In this document: positions 1-6,906 of the stretch, piece after piece
How the letters are laid out: each line of letters begins with the position of its first letter
Position numbering within the stretch: the first letter of the stretch is position 1
Source of the DNA: an uncultured Muribaculaceae bacterium
Lineage (GTDB): Bacteria > Bacteroidota > Bacteroidia > Bacteroidales > Muribaculaceae
Length of the DNA: 9,640 bases
NCBI GenBank assembly: GCA_910587075.1
Contig: CAJUKE010000042.1
Span: 1-9,640 of the forward strand
Direction of reading: 5' to 3'
Translations under genes and position numbers: made by a program
The notes under the pieces: model-generated
Database searches by the model: none
The model's input: the letters and a program-made list of their open reading frames with translations, nothing else
Told to the model about the DNA's origin: nothing

Positions 1-206
1 TTCTCATAATGGGAATTATCGTCACCGCGAAATATGATGCTTTCGTTTTTAGGTTTCTTGATTTTCTTTTCCTTGATGAGCCGGGCTTTCTCGGTGTGGA
101 TGCGTTCGAGAAGCACCGATGCCGGTTCGTCATTCGGGTCTTGCGGTACAAGTTTACCCTGTATCGCCCATTGGAGGATGCTGTTTTTAAGTTGCTTGCC
201 GGTCAT
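1..206 (-). CDS. hsdS: Type I restriction-modification specificity subunit HsdS, N-terminal part (cut by window edge)
   Basis: The first 68 codons of a specificity subunit are visible, starting at the ATG at 206-204. HsdS recognises the DNA target and docks the methylase and motor subunits. The readable start contains LKNSILQWAIQGKLVPQDP, then DEPASVLLERI and a lysine-rich helical stretch (EKARLIKEKKIKK), followed by ESIIFRGDDNSHYE. This is the conserved helical segment typical of HsdS proteins of this class, which precedes the first target-recognition domain. The start is fixed by position: the hsdM stop is at 211-209 and the ATG follows after 2 bases, consistent with translational coupling. 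Both target-recognition domains lie beyond the edge, so the recognition sequence cannot be inferred. It also cannot be judged whether the gene is intact or has alternative inverted copies next to it. Confidence 0.9.
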   Translation of the reverse strand, partial: MTGKQLKNSILQWAIQGKLVPQDPNDEPASVLLERIHTEKARLIKEKKIKKPKNESIIFRGDDNSHYE

Positions 207-208
207 GA

Positions 209-1717
209 TCAGTCACGGGGGATTTCGATGCCGAGGATTTTTTCGATTTCAGCGAGGGTGCGGTCGATTTCGTGGTCGAGCGCGGCACGCTTCTTGTAAT
301 AGTTGGCGAGTAGTTCGGCTGGTGGCAGAATCTCCTCCTCGTCCTTGGGGAACTTACATTGGTCGAAATTGCAATCAAGAGCAATCAAATCCTCAACGGA
401 GAATTTGCGTGACTTTTCGCCAACTTCCTCTGATACAATTTCTTCGCGGTTGTTCCACCACTGACGTATAGGTTCGCAGTGCTCCAAACGCATAGATTTG
501 GTTTTAGAGAAGTGCTTATAGCCTTCCGGCATATCAAGTCGGTAAAACCATACATCCTTAGTCGCGTACTGTTCCGACGCGCCCTCAGCGCGTTCCTTGT
601 TGAAGAATACAATATTAGTGGCTATGCCGGTATATGGAGCGAAAATACTTCCGGGCAGACGTATTATGGTATGCAGGTTGAAATCGCGCAAGAGTTTGGT
701 CTTAATAGCGAGTTTGGCATTGTCAACTCCAAAAAGGAAACCATCAGGAACGATTACCGCGGCGCGACCCTCCGCTTTCAAGCGATACATAATGAGTACC
801 ATAAACAAGTCGGCCGTTTCGCTACTGCGCATATCAGAGGGGAAATTTGTCTTGACGCTCGCTTCGGTACTTCCTCCGTAGGGAGGGTTCATGGCAATCA
901 CGTCCACCTTATCCTTATCCTTGAATGAGTTGTAAGGAGTGCCGAGGCTGTCGCAATGCCGGATATTCGGTGCTTCAATATCATGGAGTAGCAGGTTGGT
1001 AATTGAAAGAAGATATGGCAGAGGCTTCCACTCCTGGCCGATTACCGACTGTTGGTATAACTTTTCATCGTCGGTTGTCTTGCGCTGATCCTTCAGGTGA
1101 TTCAGCGCTGAGGTAAGGAAGCCGCCGGTGCCTGAGGTGAAATCGCCAAAGGTTTCGCCAAGACGAGGGTTGAGAATTTCGACCATGAAATCCGTAAGAG
1201 CGCGAGGTGTGTAGAACTCGCCCGCATTGCCCGCCGATTGCAGGTCTTTGAGAATACCCTCGTAAATATCTCCGAAAGTGTGGCGGTCATCAGCTTCGGC
1301 AAAGTCAATTTCATCGATGATATTGACAATTTGACGAAGCAGGATGCCATTCTTCATATATTGGTTGAGGTCGGAGAAAACCTCTTTGACTATCAATTGG
1401 CTGCGTGGAGTATCGGCATTGACATCAAGGTCTTTGAGCGTACGGAACAATCGGTTGTTAACGAAATCGAGCAGGGCCTCTCCGGTGAGGGCGTTTCCGT
1501 CGGCATTGTCAACAGCCCAATTGCGCCAACGCAATTCTTCGGGGATAATGGATGTGTAACCGTCCTCGCGGGTACATTCCCAAACTTCTTCCTGGGCGTC
1601 GTAGACTTTCAGGAAGAACATCCATACCATTTGCTCAATACGTTGGGCATCGCCGTTGATACCGGCATCTTGTCGCATAACATTCTGTATGCGTTTGATT
1701 ATGTTGTTTACAGCCAT
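209..1717 (-). CDS. hsdM: Type I restriction-modification DNA methyltransferase subunit HsdM
   Basis: A 502-residue N6-adenine methyltransferase subunit, of normal family length. With HsdS it forms the methylase that protects host DNA using S-adenosylmethionine, and it also belongs to the restriction complex. The N-terminal helical HsdM_N-type region covers about residues 1-140. GEFYTPR (166-172) is the conserved segment just before the catalytic fold. Motif I, which binds the cofactor, is DFTSGTGGF (192-200), and the catalytic motif IV is NPPY (277-280). The C-terminal part (about 464-502) is charged and helical, suited to contacting HsdS. The ATG at 1717 follows the hsdR stop by 2 bases, and hsdS starts 2 bases after the hsdM stop, so the three genes are tightly coupled. 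All key motifs are present and no frameshift is seen. The adenine target is inferred from the NPPY motif and the family. Confidence 0.96.
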   Translation of the reverse strand: MAVNNIIKRIQNVMRQDAGINGDAQRIEQMVWMFFLKVYDAQEEVWECTREDGYTSIIPEELRWRNWAVDNADGNALTGEALLDFVNNRLFRTLKDLDVNADTPRSQLIVKEVFSDLNQYMKNGILLRQIVNIIDEIDFAEADDRHTFGDIYEGILKDLQSAGNAGEFYTPRALTDFMVEILNPRLGETFGDFTSGTGGFLTSALNHLKDQRKTTDDEKLYQQSVIGQEWKPLPYLLSITNLLLHDIEAPNIRHCDSLGTPYNSFKDKDKVDVIAMNPPYGGSTEASVKTNFPSDMRSSETADLFMVLIMYRLKAEGRAAVIVPDGFLFGVDNAKLAIKTKLLRDFNLHTIIRLPGSIFAPYTGIATNIVFFNKERAEGASEQYATKDVWFYRLDMPEGYKHFSKTKSMRLEHCEPIRQWWNNREEIVSEEVGEKSRKFSVEDLIALDCNFDQCKFPKDEEEILPPAELLANYYKKRAALDHEIDRTLAEIEKILGIEIPRD

Positions 1718-1719
1718 TG

Positions 1720-4026
1720 TTAAGCGACTTTATAGAGTTCGGTTTCTAATTCTTTGATAGCCTTTTCGTATCCGGCTTTGCCGCCGAAAAGGCGCATAAT
1801 CTTGACCGCGTTACCGATTTTCGAGAACGGGTCAAGAGCAAGAATGGTTGGGTCTTCGAGTTGAAGGACACCATTCGTAGCATACTTTTCAAGCAACGAC
1901 TCCAGCACCTCGCGAGCCTGTCCGCTGTATTTGGAAAGATAGTCACGCTTTTTCACGTTGTTGGCACGTTCGCGACGAGTGATAGGTTTGCGGTCAAATG
2001 CTACATGGCAGATGATGTCGAAGATGTCAACATCCGCTAAATGGGGATTTGCCTCTCTAACAGCGTCAATAAGAACATCATACTCTTTAAGCTCGTCAAG
2101 AATTGCTTTCTTGCGGGCAGTAGCAGACCAGCGTGTAATGAAAGTGTCAATATCCGCAAATTTTTTGCGGATATTGCGACGTGTGAATGAGGTGATACTT
2201 TCATTCACAAGTTTGCCGCCTGCGCCAAGATAGGATACAATCTCGGTTTCTATGCGAATAGCTTTACCATCTACTACATATTTAGGCCTATGAGGTGGCT
2301 GTGGAGGAGGTGTCCCGCCGCCTCCGCCGCCTCTGGGTGTGCCTCCACCGCCCCCCGGTGGATTTGTCGGGGGTTCAGGGTCGCCATCGAAAGACGGGTC
2401 TTTGAATAACTGCGTGGCGTTTCGGAAATCAAGAATTTCAAAATGCCATTTGTTTTTGTCAGGACGCAAGCGAGTACCACGTCCGACAATTTGCTTAAAC
2501 TCGGTCATTGATCCGATTTCCTTATCAATGACAACAAGACCGCAGGTTTTGCAGTCAACGCCCGTTGATAGCAACTGTGAAGTCGTAACAACGGTTGGAT
2601 ATGGTTCATCAGGCTCAATGAAGTTATCAAGCTGTTTTTTACCAACTAAATCGCTGCCTGTTATCCTCATTACATAACGAGAGTCCTTTTTACATAGGTC
2701 TGCATTCATGTTTACAAGCAGTTCTCGCATAGCAGCCGCCTCGTCCTCATCAGTACAAAAAACGATAGTTTTGGTTTTACGTCCGATGCGATGAAGCATT
2801 TTTGTGATACGTCGAGCAACTATTTCCCGACGTTTTAGTAAGGCCAACTTTCTGCCAAAGTCCTTTCGACTGAAATAATCTTCTTCGATGAGTTGTCCAT
2901 AAATGTCGTGCTCATCTTCTTCTGGTTCCCATCCAACGAGATCAACATTTATGAATGAATTGGTAACTCGATATGGGGCAAGAAAGCCATCCTCGATACC
3001 CTGCTTTAGTGAATATGTATAAAGCGGTTCTCCAAAGTACTCAATATTGTTGGCTCCATCTTCGGCTTTCGGAGTTGCAGTAAGGCCGAGTTGTGTTGCC
3101 GAGGAGAAATATTCGAGAATTCGCCGCCACTCAGAATCCTCTTTCGCACTACCTCTGTGACACTCGTCAACAATAATAAGGTCGAAGAAAGTTGGGGCAA
3201 ATTCTCTAAATGGGTCGGGAATATTTTCATCGTAGGAAATGAGCTGTTGATACAGAGACATATAAATCTCAAAAGAAGAATCCATCTCTTTGTTTTGTAT
3301 CTTGGTCATTATCTTTTTGAATGGCTTGAAATCCTGATCCATGGTTTGGTTTATCAGAATATTGCGGTCGGCAAGATACAGTATTTTCTTTTTAGCCTTT
3401 GACTTTACAAGACGATGAATTATTTGAAATGCAGTATAAGTTTTGCCGGTACCGGTGGCCATAACAAGTAAAAGACGATTCTCTCCTTGTGCTACCTTTT
3501 CAATAGTACGGTTGATGGCAATCCGCTGATAATAGCGGGGCTCGTGCGTAAACTCATCCCAATAATAGGGTTGCTCAATGATTTCAGTTTGAGCAGGGGT
3601 AATATGACGAGCCGAGTACAGCCGTTGCAGAAGTTCATCGGGCGAAGGGAAGTTCTCCAAACTAATGTTAGTTTCTTTGCCTGTAAGAAAATCATGTTCA
3701 ACAAATCCATCACCGTTAGAACTATAAGCAAAAGGCACATCCAGAATTTCAGCATATTCAATAGCCTGCTGCATACCGCCACCGATAGGCTTGTTGTTAT
3801 CCTTGGCTTCAACTATCGCAATAGGATTATTAGCGGACGTGTGTAGCAGATAATCCGCCCTTTTCTTCGCTTTCCGCTCAGCTTTTCCACCTTGGAAAAT
3901 GACGCGCCCATCCGTAAAGGCATACTCCATACGGATGAGAGAGGTAGCCCAGCCCTTGCCGACAATGGCCGGAGTAATGAATTGGAGTTTGATGTCTTCC
4001 TCGGAGAGGCTTTTCTTATTCGTCAT
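1720..4026 (-). CDS. hsdR: Type I restriction endonuclease subunit HsdR (EcoEI-type, nuclease plus SF2 translocase)
   Basis: A 768-residue motor and nuclease subunit. It pulls in and cuts DNA when the complex meets an unmethylated site. The N-terminal nuclease core has D58 (in RADYLL) and E73-A-K75 (IVEAK), matching a PD-(D/E)XK site. The superfamily 2 helicase part follows: Walker A ATGTGKT (190-196), DECH box (287-290), LTATP (315-319) and motif VI QIVGRGTR (512-519). A glycine- and proline-rich linker (about 549-582) joins the motor to a C-terminal helical domain like the one named EcoEI_R_C. The length fits the compact EcoEI-like class rather than the longer EcoKI-like proteins. The ATG at 4026 lies about 65 bases after the likely transcription start, with no clear Shine-Dalgarno site. 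It is the first gene of hsdR-hsdM-hsdS. GC is lower than in the neighbouring efflux operon, consistent with but not proving transfer. Confidence 0.96.
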   Translation of the reverse strand: MTNKKSLSEEDIKLQFITPAIVGKGWATSLIRMEYAFTDGRVIFQGGKAERKAKKRADYLLHTSANNPIAIVEAKDNNKPIGGGMQQAIEYAEILDVPFAYSSNGDGFVEHDFLTGKETNISLENFPSPDELLQRLYSARHITPAQTEIIEQPYYWDEFTHEPRYYQRIAINRTIEKVAQGENRLLLVMATGTGKTYTAFQIIHRLVKSKAKKKILYLADRNILINQTMDQDFKPFKKIMTKIQNKEMDSSFEIYMSLYQQLISYDENIPDPFREFAPTFFDLIIVDECHRGSAKEDSEWRRILEYFSSATQLGLTATPKAEDGANNIEYFGEPLYTYSLKQGIEDGFLAPYRVTNSFINVDLVGWEPEEDEHDIYGQLIEEDYFSRKDFGRKLALLKRREIVARRITKMLHRIGRKTKTIVFCTDEDEAAAMRELLVNMNADLCKKDSRYVMRITGSDLVGKKQLDNFIEPDEPYPTVVTTSQLLSTGVDCKTCGLVVIDKEIGSMTEFKQIVGRGTRLRPDKNKWHFEILDFRNATQLFKDPSFDGDPEPPTNPPGGGGGTPRGGGGGGTPPPQPPHRPKYVVDGKAIRIETEIVSYLGAGGKLVNESITSFTRRNIRKKFADIDTFITRWSATARKKAILDELKEYDVLIDAVREANPHLADVDIFDIICHVAFDRKPITRRERANNVKKRDYLSKYSGQAREVLESLLEKYATNGVLQLEDPTILALDPFSKIGNAVKIMRLFGGKAGYEKAIKELETELYKVA

Positions 4027-4071
4027 GCTAATACTTTCGCCGCGTGTCGCTTGTTGGGGGAGAGGAGTTTC

Positions 4072-4088
4072 CTGATAGGCGCTATCAG
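4072..4088. promoter_or_regulatory. Perfect palindrome at the start of the hsd transcript (operator or leader hairpin)
   Basis: CTGATAG, the spacer GCG, then CTATCAG: a perfect 7-base inverted repeat with a 3-base centre. It begins about 9 bases downstream of the -7 box, at or just after the expected transcription start. Part of it recurs: CGCTATC at 4080-4086 is the inverse of GATAGCG at 4101-4107, which overlaps the -7 box. This suits a repressor or controller binding site. As RNA it would make only a short 5' hairpin. The function is inferred. Confidence 0.45.
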
Positions 4089-4096
4089 ACGCCGTA

Positions 4097-4127
4097 CAAA
4101 GATAGCGATATTTTTTGAGTTGCCAAT
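4097..4127 (-). promoter_or_regulatory. Bacteroidota-type promoter of the hsdR-hsdM-hsdS operon
   Basis: On the minus strand there is ATTG (4127-4124), a 19-base spacer, then TATCTTTG (4104-4097). The -7 box fits TAnnTTTG exactly and the spacer is typical of this phylum; the -33 box differs by one base from TTTG. The expected start is near 4092, giving a leader of about 65 bases before hsdR. No other match of this quality was seen between the upstream terminator and hsdR. Confidence 0.75.
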
Positions 4128-4193
4128 GCCTCTACGCGGCGCGACATGCCACTGTGGGGCAGCCGCGCCTGGTCGAGAACGTGATTCCGCGCT

Positions 4194-4218
4194 AAAAACG
4201 CCGGGAATATTCCCTGCG
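4194..4218 (-). terminator. Probable rho-independent terminator of the efflux operon
   Basis: Read on the minus strand, the hairpin covers 4218-4199. An inner GGGA/TCCC stem has an ATAT loop, and an outer CGC/GCG stem is separated from it by one A-G mismatch; a further C-G pair closes the base. Five T follow at 4198-4194. The hairpin begins about 40 bases after the stop codon of the last permease gene and lies upstream of the hsd promoter, so it would insulate the two operons. The core GGGAATATTCCC is also a perfect DNA palindrome. Confidence 0.6.
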
Positions 4219-4222
4219 GTAT

Positions 4223-4258
4223 GGGTTTGGGGGGAGGGAGGGGAGACGGGGGAGGGGG
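4223..4258 (+). other. G-run tract with quadruplex-forming pattern
   Basis: The plus strand carries six runs of three or more G (4223-4225, 4229-4234, 4236-4238, 4240-4243, 4248-4252, 4254-4258) separated by 1 to 4 bases. This fits the usual G-quadruplex pattern. It lies directly after the stop of the last permease gene, on the template strand of that operon, so the transcript would be C-rich here. Folding is not shown by sequence alone. Confidence 0.5.
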
Positions 4259-4259
4259 A

Positions 4260-5435
4260 TTAGCGGCGGTGGTAGTGGCGGGCGGAGAGGTAGGCGAGGA
4301 GGGTGTAGAGGAGGAAGAGGCCCCAGAGGGCGAGGTAGGGGGTTGCCTGCTGGGCGAGGGTGGCGCCGTTGTTGTTGATGCGGAGGAAGCCTTCGACGCC
4401 CCAGGTGGCGGGCACGAGGCTGCCGAGGGCGTACCAGAGGGGGCTCATGGCGAAGCGGGGCCAGGTGAGGCCGGAGAGGAAGAGGAACACCACGGAGGTG
4501 AACACCACTATGATGAAGGCGCTCTCGCGCTCGGAGGCCATGAAGCGTATGGCCTGGCCGAGCATGGCGGTGGCCAGCAGCATGGGTATCATCAGGAGCC
4601 AGCCGTCGGTGATCCGCCCGAGGTGGGGGAAGTTGAATATCTCGGGTATGAAGTGGAGGATGTAGATTACGGCGGGGAGGTAGATGAAGGTGTAGCTGAG
4701 GGTTCGGCCCGTGATGAGGGCGGAGGGGTCGATGTCGCGAAGCTCGGGTAGGCCGTAGGCCGAGCGGCCGAGGCGTCGCTCGCGCTCGGTGCCGTCGAGG
4801 AGCACGATGCCCAAGAGCATGGACTGCTGGAGTATGAGCACGACGATGCCGATGAGGATGAAGGAGGCGAAGCCTTGCTGTGGGTCGCCGAGGAAGTAGG
4901 CCTCGGTCTGGACGTTGGATGGGGCTTCGGAGACCATGCCGACGGAGTTGAGGAGCTCGGTGCGGAGGCGGGTGTCGGTGGCCATCTGCAGCTCGGTGAA
5001 CGAGGAGAGGAAGGTGCGGTAGCGGAGTAGGAGCCCGAGGTCGTAGTAGATGGAGATGACACCCTGCTCGCCGCGTCCGAGGCGCTCGGAGTAGTCGGCG
5101 GGGATGTGTATTATGGCGTAGCAGCGGTGGTCGGCCATCCATCGGCGCGCCTCGGCCATGTCGGAGGCGTATCCGCAGACTTCGGCGGCCTCGGTGGCGT
5201 CGGCCTCGCGGGCGAAGCGTCGCGACTCGGCGGTGCGGCATTCATCGACCACGGCGACGGGCATGTCGCGGGTGACTTCGGGGTTATATATCGCCGAGTA
5301 GACGAGGGGGTAGAGGAAGGGGAGCACGAAGAAGAAGATGAGCACTCCGGGGTCCGACAGGGCGCGGGCGGTCTCGCGGCGGAATACTCTCGCCGTGTCG
5401 ACAAACCAATGCTTTATGTCGCTGAATATGTTCAT
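4260..5435 (-). CDS. ABC-2-type transporter permease, second of the pair
   Basis: A 391-residue inner-membrane protein of the ABC-2 exporter permease type (YhhJ/YbhR-like layout). One membrane segment lies near the N-terminus (about 31-50). A long periplasmic domain follows (about 51-188), opening with the family-like stretch MPVAVVDE. Five more hydrophobic segments lie at about 190-212, 246-264, 278-298, 305-323 and 366-385. LSGLTWPRFAMSP (320-332) followed by LVPATWGVEGF is the characteristic ABC-2 pattern near the C-terminal end. It starts 20 bases after the first permease gene stops and shares its layout, so the two probably form a heterodimer fed into the HlyD-TolC duct. It is the last gene before the terminator. 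It has no ATP-binding domain and no ATPase gene lies next to it. The substrate is unknown. Confidence 0.88.
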   Translation of the reverse strand: MNIFSDIKHWFVDTARVFRRETARALSDPGVLIFFFVLPFLYPLVYSAIYNPEVTRDMPVAVVDECRTAESRRFAREADATEAAEVCGYASDMAEARRWMADHRCYAIIHIPADYSERLGRGEQGVISIYYDLGLLLRYRTFLSSFTELQMATDTRLRTELLNSVGMVSEAPSNVQTEAYFLGDPQQGFASFILIGIVVLILQQSMLLGIVLLDGTERERRLGRSAYGLPELRDIDPSALITGRTLSYTFIYLPAVIYILHFIPEIFNFPHLGRITDGWLLMIPMLLATAMLGQAIRFMASERESAFIIVVFTSVVFLFLSGLTWPRFAMSPLWYALGSLVPATWGVEGFLRINNNGATLAQQATPYLALWGLFLLYTLLAYLSARHYHRR

Positions 5436-5455
5436 TGCTGCTATTTATCAAGAGT

Positions 5456-6616
5456 TTAGGGGACGTAGACCGGCTTCCGCAGGGCTCGCTTGAGGAGTGG
5501 CGCGCCAAGGGTGGCGACGATGGGGAACACGAGCAGGGCGGCGTAGTAGAGGCGGGAGTAGTAGAGGGGTATGCCATTGAGGGCCTGGTCGATGTAGATG
5601 AGGAAGTACCAGCGCACGGGGAGTATGTTGGCGAAGATGGCGATGGCGCCGTACATAGCCTGCACGGGGTAGGAGAAAGCGGCCACTGAGAAGGCGAGGA
5701 TGCCGATGAGTGAGGCCACCGACAGGGCGAGTCGGGGGTTGGGTATGACGGAGCATACGAAGACTCCGAAGCTCTGGCTGGCCACCACGAAGAGGAGCAT
5801 GGCCAGGGCCATATGCCACATCGGGCAGTTGTGTGGGAAGTGGTGGAAGTCGAACATCAGGGCGTTGATTCCCAGGCCGAGGATGAGGAAAATGATGGTC
5901 TGTGGGAGGAGTTTGCCGAGGAGGGCTGTGCCGATGCGTCCGCGGGCGTCGGCGAGCCATCGGGTCGAGGAGCCGGTTTTGATTTCCTGGGTGATGGAGA
6001 AGACGGTCATGAGGAATATCATGAGCTGCAGCACTCCGGGGAGGAAGGAGGTTGAGAGGTAGTAGGAGTAGTTGAGGTATGGGTTGCCCAGGGGGTGGTT
6101 GTCGATGACCATCGGTTGCAGGATGAGGCCGGCGGCTCGGTTAGAGGCGCCTTTCGACACGAGGTCCTGCTGTACGAGCTGTCCGGAGGTTGTGACGGCC
6201 AGGGTCTTGAACCCTTTGTAGATGAGGGTTCCGGGGACGTAGTATGTGAGGTTGGAGTAGAAGGTGAGTGTCGGGGCCCGTCCGGCGAGTGCTTTGCGCT
6301 CGAAGTCGGAGGGGATTACGAAGAAGCCGTAGATTTCGCCACGCTGGACGGCGTCCATGGCGTGGTTGTAGCTTTCTTTCTCGCAGGTGATGTCGCAGAG
6401 CTCGGTGGCGTTGAGCTGTCGGGTTATGCGGCGGGAGATTTGTGAGTGGTCGAGGTCGACGATGGCTACGGGTACTTTCCTGGGGAGCCCCTCGCCGAGG
6501 AGCGAGAGGAAGAAGAACGCCATAAACAGGGGCACCAGGAGCATCCCGACCAGGTAGATGGGCCGGGAGGTGAGCCTGCGGAGTTCGCGGCGCGCGACTT
6601 CTATTATTGCTTTCAT
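5456..6616 (-). CDS. ABC-2-type transporter permease, first of the pair
   Basis: A 386-residue inner-membrane protein with the same layout as the permease that follows it: a first membrane segment at about 20-40, a periplasmic domain (about 42-185) opening with VPVAIVDLDHSQISRRI, then hydrophobic segments at about 186-208, 232-255, 266-291, 297-316 and 356-376. The pattern with YPVQAM and NILPVRWYFLIY resembles the ABC-2 C-terminal signature. I place the start at the ATG at 6616 (MKAIIEVARRELRRL). An in-frame ATG at 6763 exists, but the 49 extra residues would be read from the palindromic repeat, are proline-rich and show no family resemblance. The gene is 290 bases from the adaptor gene and 20 bases before the second permease. 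It probably pairs with that protein as an exporter. Substrate and energy source are not evident. Confidence 0.88.
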   Translation of the reverse strand: MKAIIEVARRELRRLTSRPIYLVGMLLVPLFMAFFFLSLLGEGLPRKVPVAIVDLDHSQISRRITRQLNATELCDITCEKESYNHAMDAVQRGEIYGFFVIPSDFERKALAGRAPTLTFYSNLTYYVPGTLIYKGFKTLAVTTSGQLVQQDLVSKGASNRAAGLILQPMVIDNHPLGNPYLNYSYYLSTSFLPGVLQLMIFLMTVFSITQEIKTGSSTRWLADARGRIGTALLGKLLPQTIIFLILGLGINALMFDFHHFPHNCPMWHMALAMLLFVVASQSFGVFVCSVIPNPRLALSVASLIGILAFSVAAFSYPVQAMYGAIAIFANILPVRWYFLIYIDQALNGIPLYYSRLYYAALLVFPIVATLGAPLLKRALRKPVYVP

Positions 6617-6638
6617 TAGTGAAAGGGGAAAGTTAAAT

Positions 6639-6652
6639 GGGTTAAGGGTTAA
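6639..6652 (+). repeat. Two tandem GGGTTAA heptamers at the edge of repeat copy A
   Basis: GGGTTAA occurs twice in a row, followed by five G, just before the first hairpin of the repeat. The other copy is preceded in the same place by two units of GGGTGAAA (9517-9524 and 9526-9533). The unit differs but the arrangement is the same. It is too short to be a telomere-type array, and its role is unknown. Confidence 0.5.
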
Positions 6653-6659
6653 GGGGGAA

Positions 6660-6799
6660 GGGGGCGCTTTGGCGCCCCCGGCAGCAAGCTGCCGGCACCG
6701 GGGACAAAAGCCATGCGGGGGGAGGGAGGGGATTTCGGGCTTCGCCCTCACACGGAACGACAAGGCGGGGAGGGACAGCTTCGCGATGAGAAGCCGCTC
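6660..6799 (+). repeat. Dispersed palindromic repeat, copy A (inside the efflux operon)
   Basis: This stretch matches 9537-9640 in the same orientation, nearly base for base apart from one indel of about 32 bases. It holds stacked inverted repeats: GGGGGCGC/GCGCCCCC around TTTG (6660-6679), CCGGCAGC/GCTGCCGG around AA (6678-6695), GGGC/GCCC around TTC (6737-6747) and GCTTC/GAAGC (6778-6794). A G-run tract (6717-6739) fits a quadruplex pattern. Copy A fills much of the 290-base gap (6617-6906) between the adaptor and permease genes, where I see no convincing gene. It would therefore be transcribed as a structured intergenic RNA segment. The class is unknown; it resembles REP-like intergenic palindromic elements in style. 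The end at 6799 is set only because the other copy runs off the window. Confidence 0.8.
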
Positions 6800-6842
6800 G
6801 CTTAGGCTCGCTCCACCCGACGGCTTCGCGCGGGGAAGCTCT

Positions 6843-6862
6843 GGGACGCTCGGGGACGCTCG
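6843..6862 (+). repeat. Tandem duplication of GGGACGCTCG
   Basis: The 10-base unit GGGACGCTCG occurs twice head to tail within the adaptor-permease gap, between repeat copy A and the palindrome at 6870-6888. It is non-coding as far as I can tell and has no assigned role. Confidence 0.6.
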
Positions 6863-6869
6863 GCTTTCG

Positions 6870-6888
6870 CCTCGCCACAGTGGCGAGG
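6870..6888. repeat. Perfect 9-base inverted repeat just downstream of the adaptor gene
   Basis: CCTCGCCAC, one central A, then GTGGCGAGG: a perfect 19-base palindrome that ends 18 bases beyond the stop codon of the HlyD-family gene on its transcribed side. It could cap the 3' end of the tolC-hlyD part of the message or slow transcription. No T run follows on the minus strand, so a simple rho-independent terminator is unlikely. A loop would have to open some central pairs. It may belong to the same repeat element as copy A. Confidence 0.6.
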
Positions 6889-6906
6889 TGGAATAGGGAG
6901 GAGGGG

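Noticed and set aside
192..200. Motif I of HsdM (residue numbering) reading DFTSGTGGF as a damaged cofactor site
   Set aside because: The glycine core GTGGF and the leading acidic residue are intact and the rest of the enzyme is normal, so this looks like ordinary family variation rather than inactivation.
4192..5241. Minus-strand open frame of 349 codons overlapping the second permease in another frame
   Set aside because: The product is dominated by Arg, Pro and His. It reads through the likely terminator and G-rich tract, while the overlapping frame encodes a coherent membrane protein.
6639..6652. Telomere-like GGGTTAA repeats
   Set aside because: Only two units, internal to a chromosomal operon. 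There is no sign of a linear end.
6660..6679. GC-rich hairpin as an intra-operon rho-independent terminator
   Set aside because: The 8-pair stem is strong, but the minus-strand sequence after it is C-rich without a T run. It was kept as a repeat, not called a terminator.
6617..6763. N-terminal extension of the first permease to an ATG at 6763
   Set aside because: The 49 extra residues come from repeat DNA, are rich in Pro, Ala and Arg, and lack a signal peptide. The ATG at 6616 starts a sequence typical of the family.
6642..6878. Possible small protein in the adaptor-permease gap
   Set aside because: The frame is composed of translated palindromes, is proline- and arginine-rich, and does not survive the indel between the two repeat copies.
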